This document shows, in pieces, positions 1-5,563 of a stretch of DNA of 8,647 nt. The DNA is from SAR202 cluster bacterium (GTDB lineage: Bacteria > Chloroflexota > Dehalococcoidia > UBA3495). A program made the position numbers and the translations under genes. Positions within the stretch are counted from its first letter, which is position 1, and each line of letters opens with the position of its first letter. The notes below the pieces were generated by a model. It saw only the letters and a list, made by a program, of their open reading frames with translations, did not search any database and had not been told where the DNA came from. Location of the stretch: assembly GCA_009392075.1 (NCBI GenBank), contig VFHG01000124.1, positions 1 to 8,647 on the forward strand. Direction: 5' to 3'.

Positions 1-324
1 CCGTTTGGGCGGAACAGTCATCTCGCTGGCCGCCTGTACCACCAAACTGCCGGAGAATCCGTGGCCCACCAGCACTAAGTCTTTCAACTGCTCTCGCTCT
101 GCAGTCCGTGTTATCGCCTGGACACATTCTTCCAGTCGAACTGCGGAGGTGTCGCCACCGGCGTCGGCGCCGTGGCCAGGGAGGTCTAGGGGATGCACCC
201 GGTTGGCGCGCCGGCGTTTGTGCAGCGTTGGTGGGTGCTCCTCCGGAGCAGTCAGATATCCCCACACTGGGCCCCAACTCCAAGCTCCCTGTCCCGCGCC
301 GTGCACCAGTAAATAGTCGGTCAT
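1..324 (-). CDS. Alpha/beta-hydrolase family protein, C-terminally truncated by the window edge
   Basis: The first 108 residues are visible, open to position 1 with no stop. The N-terminus MTDYLLVHGAGQGAWSW is the strand plus HGxG oxyanion-hole turn of methylesterase/EstC-type alpha/beta hydrolases. It is followed by a DLPGHG turn (about residues 47-52) and by LVLVGHGFSGSLV, the nucleophile elbow, at about residues 83-95. The elbow is odd. The family pattern is G-x-S-x-G, but here it reads G87-H-G89-F-S91-G92, so the nucleophile position is Gly and the only nearby Ser is two residues later. It may be a non-hydrolytic or differently catalysing member. The start is ATG at 322-324, preceded by AGGA (plus-strand TCCT 332-335) with a 7-nt spacer. 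It lies 48 nt downstream of selA on the same strand and is probably co-transcribed. The remaining catalytic Asp/His lie outside the window. The fold assignment is firm, the substrate unknown. Confidence 0.8.
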   Translation of the reverse strand, partial: MTDYLLVHGAGQGAWSWGPVWGYLTAPEEHPPTLHKRRRANRVHPLDLPGHGADAGGDTSAVRLEECVQAITRTAEREQLKDLVLVGHGFSGSLVVQAASEMTVPPKR

Positions 325-372
325 CCGGAAATCCTGTCCATATTTACGATTAAATCAGATTTTAGCCGCAGA

Positions 373-1746
373 TCAATTAGCGACTGCGGACCGGAGGGCG
401 TCCAGCAGCGGAGCGTCCTCTTCGGGCAGGACAGTCCGAGGATCCAGCAAAACCCGGTCCTCTTCGATACGGGCGATAACCGGCGTGTTGCTTTCCCGCA
501 AACGCCGCATGACTTCTTCCGGGGTCGTACCCTGGCAGTCTATTGAAAGCACCCATGAGGGCAATGTCTCGCCTGGGAGGCTACCGCCGCCGACCGCGGA
601 CCGGCTCTTCTCCACAGACGAAGGACATTCCATGCCGGATTGCCATGACTTGGCCCGTTTCTTGAGGGCCGCCTCGGGGGTGGAGATCATGCGCCAGACC
701 GGGATCTCTTTTTCGGCCTCGCCCTTCAGGTAATGGGCTAGCGTTGCTGTGAGGCTGGCCAGACTCAACTTGTCGATGCGCACCGCCCGGGCCAATGGGT
801 GCCGGGCCAGCACGTCCACCAGTTCTTTCTTGCCAACCACGATGCCTGATTGCGGCCCGCCCAGCAGTTTGTCTCCTGAGAAGAACACCAATCCGGCGCC
901 GTCCTTAATGCTTTCCTGAGGCGTCGGCTCATGGGCCATCCCATATTTCTCGGTCAAAAGCAGGCTGCCGCTGCCCACGTCATGGAGCACCGGGATACCG
1001 CGCCTGGCGCCCACTTCCACCAGGTCGGCCGTTTCGACGGATGCTGTAAATCCTTCCACCCGGAAATTGCTGGCGTGGACTTTTAGGAACGCGGCGGTGT
1101 TTTCGGTCACCGCATCATCATAGTCGCGAACGTAAGTGCGGTTGGTTGTGCCGACGTCGATCAAGGTACCGCCGCTTTGGCGCAGCACGTCTGGAACTCG
1201 AAACCCACCGCCAATCTCAACAGCCTCTGACCTAGATACGACCACCTCTTTCCCGGATGCTAGGGCCGAAAGTCCAAGGAGCATGGCCGAGGCGTTATTG
1301 TTCACCGCCAGGGCCGCCTCCGCTCCGGTGATCTGCACCAAGAGCGACTGCACCTGGGCCTGCCGGGAACCCCGGCGTCCGGTGCCCAGGTCAAGTTCCA
1401 GGTTGGAGTAGCCTTGGGCCGCCTGATTGGACGCCTCGATGGCCGCCCTGCTTAGCGGTGCGCGCCCCAGGTTGGTGTGAATCACGACTCCCGTAGCGTT
1501 GATCACCTGGCGTGGTTCAGCCCGCAGGATGTCGTCTATCCGCTGGCAAACGGACGTGGCGACGTAGCCCGCATCCGGAGAGTTGCCGCCTTGCCTGATC
1601 TGCTCCCGCGCCGATTCCAACGCCTCACGGACGAGGTCCACGACCCAGTCGCGGTCGAAGGATTTGGTGGCCGCGGCCACGTCCTTGTCCGCGAGAATAC
1701 TATCAACGCTGGGGAGGTTACGAAATTGCATCCGGAGGTCCGACAT
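373..1746 (-). CDS. selA: L-seryl-tRNA(Sec) selenium transferase (selenocysteine synthase)
   Basis: This cytoplasmic PLP enzyme converts Ser-tRNA(Sec) to Sec-tRNA(Sec) using selenophosphate, the last step in charging the UGA-decoding tRNA. The 457-residue product is close to E. coli SelA (463). It opens with the family N-terminal domain (FRNLPSVDSILAD). The PLP fold follows with INATGVVIHTNLGRAPLS, VNNNASAMLLGLSALASGKE and VGTTNRTY. The signature FSGDKLLGGPQSG contains the Schiff-base lysine K293, equivalent to E. coli K295. The C-terminal domain keeps GGGSLPGETLPS. All expected landmarks are intact. The ATG at 1744-1746 has no strong Shine-Dalgarno; Met6 is an alternative start, but the longer form fits the family. 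The next gene on the strand is a hydrolase, not selB as is common, and selB, selD and the tRNA(Sec) gene are all absent here. Its presence implies that the organism makes selenoproteins; none is evident in this window. Confidence 0.97.
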   Translation of the reverse strand: MSDLRMQFRNLPSVDSILADKDVAAATKSFDRDWVVDLVREALESAREQIRQGGNSPDAGYVATSVCQRIDDILRAEPRQVINATGVVIHTNLGRAPLSRAAIEASNQAAQGYSNLELDLGTGRRGSRQAQVQSLLVQITGAEAALAVNNNASAMLLGLSALASGKEVVVSRSEAVEIGGGFRVPDVLRQSGGTLIDVGTTNRTYVRDYDDAVTENTAAFLKVHASNFRVEGFTASVETADLVEVGARRGIPVLHDVGSGSLLLTEKYGMAHEPTPQESIKDGAGLVFFSGDKLLGGPQSGIVVGKKELVDVLARHPLARAVRIDKLSLASLTATLAHYLKGEAEKEIPVWRMISTPEAALKKRAKSWQSGMECPSSVEKSRSAVGGGSLPGETLPSWVLSIDCQGTTPEEVMRRLRESNTPVIARIEEDRVLLDPRTVLPEEDAPLLDALRSAVAN

Positions 1747-1782
1747 CCAATAGCTAGCGTATATGTACCTAGACTCGGCTGT

Positions 1783-1788
1783 ATTCTA
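1783..1788 (-). promoter_or_regulatory. Possible -10 box for selA
   Basis: On the minus strand this reads TAGAAT (5 of 6 to TATAAT), 37 nt before the selA start codon. No good -35 hexamer stands 16-18 nt upstream, so the promoter is weakly supported. Confidence 0.3.
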
Positions 1789-1883
1789 GCATGGGGGTGT
1801 GAGAGATCAGTGATTCCCCGCCGGAAACAAAATGACCGGGCCTCCGAAAGTTCTAGGCTTAAACCTGGCTTTCCCGAATACCC

Positions 1884-1892
1884 TGGTATAAA
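1884..1892 (+). promoter_or_regulatory. Extended -10 promoter element upstream of the small secreted-peptide ORF
   Basis: TGGTATAAA matches the extended -10 form TGnTATAAT and continues AT-rich (AATAAAC) to about 1899. There is only a poor -35, which is typical of extended -10 promoters. It points rightward, towards the small ORF starting at 1956, and implies a transcript start near 1899-1900. Confidence 0.45.
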
Positions 1893-1906
1893 ATAAACTC
1901 AAATCA

Positions 1907-1923
1907 GTCACGTGTTTCGTGAC
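1907..1923 (+). repeat. Perfect inverted repeat at the predicted transcript start (operator or 5' hairpin)
   Basis: GTCACG, a 5-nt TGTTT spacer, then CGTGAC: two perfect 6-nt arms. It starts 14 nt after the extended -10 element, so it lies at the beginning of the predicted transcript. It could be an operator half-site pair or a short 5' stem-loop. There is no T-tract, so it is not an ordinary terminator. Confidence 0.4.
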
Positions 1924-1955
1924 AGGCGAACCTGAGTCTCAGCAGTGTCGCGATA

Positions 1956-2162
1956 ATGAAACCAAAACTGGCCGCAATACTCGTCATAGGGATACTAACC
2001 CTATCCATCGTTGCGACAGGGATGGCCGCTATCGGCCAGGCCGTTGCCGAGCAACCTGGCACCTCCAGCGTTGCTTTGGGCAGTTATACCAACGAGATTG
2101 GCGACACAGACGACCACGGCGCTGTCAGAGGCGCCTTCTTCAGGGTCTGTCCCTTCCACTGA
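1956..2162 (+). CDS. Small predicted secreted peptide, function unknown
   Basis: A 68-codon ORF that I do not recognise. Its first 33 residues form a textbook Sec signal peptide: MKPKLAA with two lysines, a hydrophobic core (ILVIGILTLSIVATGMAAIG), then QAVA as an AxA-type cleavage site before EQPG. The predicted mature peptide has about 35 residues, is acidic in the middle (NEIGDTDDHG), and ends in FFRVCPFH with a single cysteine. Export is therefore inferred, possibly to the cell surface. An extended -10 promoter and a hairpin lie 64 nt and 33 nt upstream, which favours a real gene, but there is no clear Shine-Dalgarno before the ATG. It sits alone between divergent selA and the acyl-CoA dehydrogenase gene. 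It could be a chance ORF, although the signal-peptide shape makes that less likely. Overlapping ORFs in other frames look non-coding. Confidence 0.5.
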   Translation: MKPKLAAILVIGILTLSIVATGMAAIGQAVAEQPGTSSVALGSYTNEIGDTDDHGAVRGAFFRVCPFH

Positions 2163-2237
2163 TCCCTGCCTTCCGCATCTAGGCCACTCTTCACCCCTCT
2201 GTTCTCCTTCTCCTAGACCCTATTTCCTTTTGCGCGG

Positions 2238-2267
2238 TTGACCTTGGGCCGCCCCGAGCCTTATGTT
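2238..2267 (+). promoter_or_regulatory. Candidate sigma70-type promoter for the acyl-CoA dehydrogenase gene
   Basis: TTGACC (2238-2243, 5 of 6 to the -35 consensus), an 18-nt spacer, then TATGTT (2262-2267, 4 of 6 to the -10 consensus). It lies about 50 nt before the chosen start. The heptamer GTTGACC recurs at 2271-2277, giving a direct repeat 34 nt apart that could be coincidental or a factor site. The stretch before it (about 2190-2230) is a strongly pyrimidine-biased tract with no ORF. Confidence 0.4.
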
Positions 2268-2305
2268 CTTGTTGACCAATCATCGCCGCCCGACCCGTGG
2301 AATCT

Positions 2306-2309
2306 GGAG
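2306..2309 (+). promoter_or_regulatory. Shine-Dalgarno site that decides the acyl-CoA dehydrogenase start
   Basis: GGAG with a 7-nt spacer to the ATG at 2317. The in-frame ATG at 2263 has no such site, would overlap the predicted -10 box, and would add an Arg-rich leader (MFLLTNHRRPTRGIWRSV) atypical of the family. Confidence 0.6.
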
Positions 2310-2316
2310 ATCAGTC

Positions 2317-3549
2317 ATGCAAGCAGGCCTACCCCCGGAACTGGACGCCCTAAAGAACACCATCCGCCAGATTGTTAAGGATGAGTGCTATCCCCTGGAG
2401 GCGGAATTCCTAGCTAATCCGTCCCAAGAGGGGGTGGACGAGCCTGGCGCGCCGAGGGGCATCGCCGAGGCCCTTTCCGGGTTGTTGGGCGTGCTGCCGG
2501 AAACGGCCTGGGACCGCTTGAACAAAGTCTCCAAGGACACCGGCATCTACACGTCGTTCGTTCCTGAGGAGTACGGTGGCGGCGGTATGGGCGCTCTTGG
2601 GCACGTTGTTCTCGATGAGGAAGTTCACAAAAGCATCGTGCAACTGCCAACCTCGCCGGTGCCCATGATGATGATTGGCTCGGCCACACCGGAACAGGAA
2701 AAGGAATACCTGATCCCGTCTGTCGAGGGAAAGCTGCACTACGCGTTCGGCCAGACCGAGCCCAACGCCGGCTCCGACCCCGGTGGAATGATGCAGACCA
2801 GCGCGGTGCTGGACGGCGACGACTGGGTCATCAACGGCACCAAGACCTTCATATCCGGAGCCGCATCCGCCGACTATCTGCTGGTCCAGGCGGTGACCGA
2901 CTCGGAGAAGCGCCAGCGTGGCGGCATCACCATGTTCATCATAGACAACCCTACGCCGGGTCTGAGTTTTGACCCAATCCGGCTCTGGGTTAACCCAGGC
3001 AAAGCCCAGCAGTACCAGGTGAACATCGACAACGTCCGGGTGCCCCAGACCAAGGTCTTGGGCGAGGTTGGCCAGGGGTTCTCCCTAGGACAGCAATGGC
3101 TGGTGCACCACGACCGGCTGCTCAGGGGCTCAATGGCTACCGGCATCTTGAGCCGGGCCCTAGAGATGGCCATCGATTGGGCCAAGGAGCGCGTTACCTA
3201 CGGACGGCCCATCGCCGACCGGCAGGCCATCCAGTACATGCTAACCGACGTCTACACTGACATCATCACGCTCCGTGCCACTACCAGGGAGATTGCCAAG
3301 CGGGCTGACGCCGGTGATGACGTGCGGGTGGAAGCATCCATGGTCAAGTACTGCGCCGGTGAATGGGGCTGGCGAAGCATCGACAAGATCATGCAAGTCT
3401 TCGGCGGGACCGGAGAGACCCTGGACCTGCCCATCGCCCACTGGTACCACATACTCCGCCACGCCCGCATCGGAGGCGGAACATCAGAGATACACAAGTT
3501 CGTCATGGCCCGGGGCCTGCTGGACGGCCGGGTGAACTTCCAGGGGTAG
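2317..3549 (+). CDS. Acyl-CoA dehydrogenase family protein with atypical catalytic-base positions
   Basis: Soluble flavoprotein of 410 residues, the family's usual size (about 380-410). Domains in order: N-terminal helical domain with the FVPEEYGGGGMG motif; middle beta-domain with FGQTEPNAGSDPGGM and WVINGTKTFISGAASADY, which bind FAD and the acyl-CoA; C-terminal helical bundle with ERVTYGRPIADRQAIQYML; and MQVFGGTGE before the closing ARIGGGTSEIHKF helix. Family members oxidise acyl-CoA to trans-2-enoyl-CoA and pass electrons to ETF. In most, the base is the Glu of Y-E-G-T near the C-terminus; here that position is Gly (G387). In isovaleryl-CoA and long-chain enzymes the base is instead a Glu just before a conserved Arg in helix G; here that residue is Asp (D266 in HHDR). 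So neither usual Glu is present, and D266 is the only obvious acid. The substrate cannot be told. It is apparently monocistronic, with its own promoter and a possible terminator at 3618-3658. Confidence 0.93.
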   Translation: MQAGLPPELDALKNTIRQIVKDECYPLEAEFLANPSQEGVDEPGAPRGIAEALSGLLGVLPETAWDRLNKVSKDTGIYTSFVPEEYGGGGMGALGHVVLDEEVHKSIVQLPTSPVPMMMIGSATPEQEKEYLIPSVEGKLHYAFGQTEPNAGSDPGGMMQTSAVLDGDDWVINGTKTFISGAASADYLLVQAVTDSEKRQRGGITMFIIDNPTPGLSFDPIRLWVNPGKAQQYQVNIDNVRVPQTKVLGEVGQGFSLGQQWLVHHDRLLRGSMATGILSRALEMAIDWAKERVTYGRPIADRQAIQYMLTDVYTDIITLRATTREIAKRADAGDDVRVEASMVKYCAGEWGWRSIDKIMQVFGGTGETLDLPIAHWYHILRHARIGGGTSEIHKFVMARGLLDGRVNFQG

Positions 3550-3908
3550 AGACGGCCACCCATACACGGCTAAATCAGATCGGCAAACACGGACGTACTC
3601 CCATCTTGGCACGGAAAAAAATTTAGGATGGGGCGGTACTAACGCCTGGCTAAATTTTCCTGCAAAACGAATTACCGTACCTAGAAGGGTGGGGGCACAT
3701 CCACCCGGTGGCGGTTGCTGGAAGTCGCCGCAGGGGTGTTGGCCGTTGGGTCGCTGGCCGGCCTAGCACTCCGTTGGCGAGCCGGACGCAATTAAGGCGG
3801 TTGGAGTCGATCGGCCACTTCTGTGCCCTGGTAACTTTTTCACGAATCCCTCCGTCTTAAACCATGTAAGCGACGCCGCTAGGCGAAAATCTAGGAGAAA
3901 TAAATAAC
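3550..3908. other. 359-nt intergenic region between the acyl-CoA dehydrogenase and SIMPL genes
   Basis: It contains no convincing gene. Seen directly: the nested AT-rich inverted repeat listed separately; a small GGGTGG/CCACCC inverted repeat at about 3687-3706 without a T-tract; and an open stretch from 3685 to a TAA at 3793-3795 whose last part would encode a hydrophobic, Ala/Gly/Leu-rich segment, but it has no ATG or Shine-Dalgarno. I could not place a good promoter for the SIMPL gene, though one must lie here or upstream. Confidence 0.6.
3618..3658 (+). terminator. Nested inverted repeat, possible bidirectional terminator after the acyl-CoA dehydrogenase gene
   Basis: The outer arms AAAATTTAG (3618-3626) and CTAAATTTT (3650-3658) are perfectly complementary over 9 bp. 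Inside, GGCG (3632-3635) and CGCC (3643-3646), extended by a G-T pair, enclose the loop GTACTAA. An A-run (3615-3621) precedes and TTTT closes it, so a transcript from either strand ends in a U-run. It begins 69 nt after the stop codon. The AT-rich outer stem makes it weaker than a classic GC stem. It could instead be a protein-binding palindrome. Confidence 0.4.
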
Positions 3909-4760
3909 ATGGTGCAAGCACTGAAACAAAGTAAAAAGACGTTGATCCTGTTGGGCGCAGCCCTGGTCCTTATATTGGCAGTAGCCTGCGGAACCAACAG
4001 CAGCGAGGACAGAACACCGGCTAACATTGCCGACATTCTGTCGGCGGTCGGAGGTCCTGAAGCGGCCCAATTTCTACGGTCCGGCTCCGGCGCCAATACC
4101 GGTATCTGGGTCAACGGCACGGGCAAAGCCACCGGCGATCCTGACCTGGGTATAATCAGCCTGGGCGTAGAAGCCCTAGCCGATTCGGCGGCCGAGGCCC
4201 GCGGATTGGCGGCCGAGGCCATCGACCGTACGATTTCCTCACTCAGAGGCAACAACGTTGATGACCGGGACATGCAAACTAGTCAATTCAGCATCAGCCC
4301 CCGGTACGACAATCAGGAAGTGACCAGGTGCATCGGGTGCCGGGTGGAGTTCGAACGGGTTTTGATTGGGTACCAGGTAAACAACACCCTGACGGTCAAG
4401 GTCCGTGACCTAGACAACATGGGTGGCATCATCGACGGCGCCACCGAGGCCGTAGGAAACCTGGTCCGAATCAACCGGGTCAGCTTCACCATCGAAGACA
4501 CGAAGCCCCTCCAGAACGAGGCCCGGGAAGAAGCCATAGCCGACATGCTGACCAAAGCCAACGCCATGGCCGAGCTGGCCGGGGTTGAACTGGGCAAGCT
4601 GGTCTTCCTGACAGAGTCTGGCAGCGGCGTGCCCCAGTCGATCTCCAGGATCGAGTCCATTGGCGCCCGCGCATTCGCCAGTGACCAGCCCACCAGTATC
4701 TTGGCCGGCGAGTTGGATGTGAACGTGAACGTGCAGGGAGTCTTCGCCATCGCCCCCTAG
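3909..4760 (+). CDS. SIMPL-domain (DUF541) lipoprotein
   Basis: 283 residues. The N-terminus KQSKKTLILLGAALVLILAVAC is a lipoprotein signal peptide with Cys27 as the lipidation residue, although Ala rather than Leu stands at -3. A low-complexity linker follows. The SIMPL domain spans about residues 73-283: WVNGTGKATGDPDLGIISLG, then helix-rich LAAEAIDRTISSLRG, MQTSQFSISPRYD, GYQVNNTLTVKVRDLDNMG, INRVSFTIEDTKPLQNEARE and AELAGVELGKLVFLTES, all standard landmarks. Members are exported and mostly uncharacterised; one eukaryotic relative gave the family its signalling name, and the bacterial BP26 family forms periplasmic or surface oligomers. Oddity: an inserted loop carries C141-I-G-C144, a CxxC that could form a disulfide or bind metal. 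AGGAG (3893-3897) lies 11 nt before the ATG. It is followed by its own strong terminator, so it is transcriptionally separate from dcd. Confidence 0.88.
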   Translation: MVQALKQSKKTLILLGAALVLILAVACGTNSSEDRTPANIADILSAVGGPEAAQFLRSGSGANTGIWVNGTGKATGDPDLGIISLGVEALADSAAEARGLAAEAIDRTISSLRGNNVDDRDMQTSQFSISPRYDNQEVTRCIGCRVEFERVLIGYQVNNTLTVKVRDLDNMGGIIDGATEAVGNLVRINRVSFTIEDTKPLQNEAREEAIADMLTKANAMAELAGVELGKLVFLTESGSGVPQSISRIESIGARAFASDQPTSILAGELDVNVNVQGVFAIAP

Positions 4761-4794
4761 GTACGATATGAAGCAGAGGTCAATGAATTCCATT

Positions 4795-4829
4795 CAGGGC
4801 GGGGTCAATTGAGACTTCGCCCTGTTGTT
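4795..4829 (+). terminator. Rho-independent terminator of the SIMPL gene
   Basis: The arms 4795-4806 (CAGGGCGGGGTC) and 4813-4824 (GACTTCGCCCTG) pair over 12 consecutive positions, two of them G-U, around the 6-nt loop AATTGA. TTGTT follows directly. A further 7-nt inverted repeat, TGAAGCA (4769-4775) and TGCTTCA (4831-4837), encloses the whole hairpin. It starts 34 nt after the SIMPL stop codon. Confidence 0.75.
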
Positions 4830-4867
4830 ATGCTTCACGACTCTCCGTCAAACCGGGTGGTTCTTAC

Positions 4868-4896
4868 TTGCGGGGCAATTACAGGGTTGTTAGAAT
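4868..4896 (+). promoter_or_regulatory. Predicted sigma70-type promoter of the dcd-rib operon
   Basis: TTGCGG (4868-4873), a spacer of exactly 17 nt, then TAGAAT (4891-4896, 5 of 6 to consensus). It lies just after the SIMPL terminator and 71 nt before dcd, so it would start the four-gene transcript near 4903. Confidence 0.6.
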
Positions 4897-4905
4897 CTTG
4901 CTACC

Positions 4906-4930
4906 CGGAGCCGTCGTTTTTGAGGCTCCG
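4906..4930 (+). promoter_or_regulatory. 5' leader hairpin of the dcd-rib operon
   Basis: CGGAGCC (4906-4912) and GGCTCCG (4924-4930) form a perfect 7-bp stem around the 11-nt loop GTCGTTTTTGA. It lies at the very 5' end of the predicted operon transcript. It lacks the conserved sequence blocks of an FMN riboswitch and has no following T-run. It may stabilise the mRNA or bind a regulator; the role is inference. Confidence 0.45.
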
Positions 4931-4967
4931 ATGACCGAACACAAAACCTACGATCAACGGGAGCGAT

Positions 4968-5555
4968 ATGGTCTTAAGCGACCGGACCATCAAAGAAGAA
5001 CTGGCCCAGGGGCGCATCGTCATATCGCCCCTGGACCCGGATGACATCCAACCGGCGAGCGTTGACCTCCATCTGGACAGTAGTATCCTTGTCTTCGCCA
5101 ACTCCCGCCGTCCCTACATCGACGTCAAAGAGGGCTTGGAAGACCTGACCCAGATGGTGACGATTCAAGAAGACAGCCCTTTCATACTTCACCCCGGCGA
5201 ATTTGTTCTAGGCAGCACACTGGAGAACATCGAACTGCCTGAGGACCTGGTCGCCCGCCTAGAAGGCAAAAGTAGCCTGGGGCGCATCGGCCTGGTGATC
5301 CACTCCACTGCTGGGTTCGTAGATCCCGGTTGGAAGGGCCATCTGACTCTGGAGTTGAGCAACCTGGCCCGGTTGCCAATCACCCTATACCGCGGCATGA
5401 AGATCGGGCAGATCTCCTACCTGCGTCTCTCGACCCCTGCCGACCGGCTCTATGGCTCCGAATCCCTAGGCAGCAAGTACCAGGGACAGACCGTCCCCAC
5501 CGCCAGCCGGTTCCACCAGGATTTCGCGAAACCGGACTCCCCACAGGCGTCTTGA
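4968..5555 (+). CDS. dcd: dCTP deaminase, probably the bifunctional dCTP deaminase/dUTPase type
   Basis: This cytoplasmic homotrimeric enzyme deaminates dCTP to dUTP. The 195-residue sequence carries the family core RLEGKSSLGRIGLVIHSTAG, FVDPGWKGHLTLELSNLARL and ITLYRGMKIGQISYLRL, ending in GSKYQGQ and PTASRFHQDF. The catalytic Glu is that of LTLELSN. The HSTAGFVDPG form, rather than the HVTAHRIDPG of E. coli, and the SKYQGQ tail resemble the Mycobacterium tuberculosis enzyme. That enzyme also hydrolyses dUTP to dUMP, so this one is probably bifunctional and feeds thymidylate synthase without releasing dUTP; this is inferred from similarity. The start matches the family N-terminus (MxLSDRxI). 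GGGAG (4959-4963) lies only 4 nt before the ATG, a short spacing that may limit translation. It is the first gene of the operon with ribD. Confidence 0.96.
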   Translation: MVLSDRTIKEELAQGRIVISPLDPDDIQPASVDLHLDSSILVFANSRRPYIDVKEGLEDLTQMVTIQEDSPFILHPGEFVLGSTLENIELPEDLVARLEGKSSLGRIGLVIHSTAGFVDPGWKGHLTLELSNLARLPITLYRGMKIGQISYLRLSTPADRLYGSESLGSKYQGQTVPTASRFHQDFAKPDSPQAS

Positions 5556-5563
5556 CCCAGGCC

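Noticed and set aside
1477..1896. 139-codon plus-strand ORF antisense to the selA 5' end
   Set aside because: It is a shadow of selA, whose conserved residues lie on the minus strand. The product has no recognisable domain or start signal.
1747..1955. tRNA(Sec) gene next to selA
   Set aside because: I looked on both strands for an 8-bp acceptor stem, a TCA anticodon loop and a GGTTCRA T-loop, and saw none.
2163..2212. Read-through of the TGA ending the small peptide ORF as selenocysteine
   Set aside because: The extension would run only about 16 low-complexity codons (Ser/Pro/Leu/Phe) to a TAG, and no selenoprotein motif such as CxxU or UxxC in a known fold is present.
2263..2316. Longer N-terminus for the acyl-CoA dehydrogenase starting at the ATG at 2263
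   Set aside because: No Shine-Dalgarno; it overlaps the predicted -10 box and encodes an Arg-rich leader unlike the family. The GGAG before 2317 decides for the shorter form.
3685..3795. Possible tiny membrane-protein fragment (Ala/Gly/Leu-rich segment ending RWRAGRN before a TAA)
   Set aside because: No ATG or GTG start with a Shine-Dalgarno and no recognisable family. Ala/Gly/Leu-rich runs arise by chance in GC-rich spacers. It may be a decayed remnant but cannot be supported.
4410..4793. Long minus-strand ORFs opposite the SIMPL gene, and similar ones opposite dcd, ribD and ribBA
   Set aside because: They are antisense shadows produced by GC-rich codon use. The plus-strand proteins carry the family motifs throughout.
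5330..5563. Upstream in-frame extension of the ribD reading frame inside dcd
   Set aside because: It overlaps the conserved C-terminal half of dcd and reads as low-complexity Pro/Arg-rich sequence. RibD homology begins only at about 5564.
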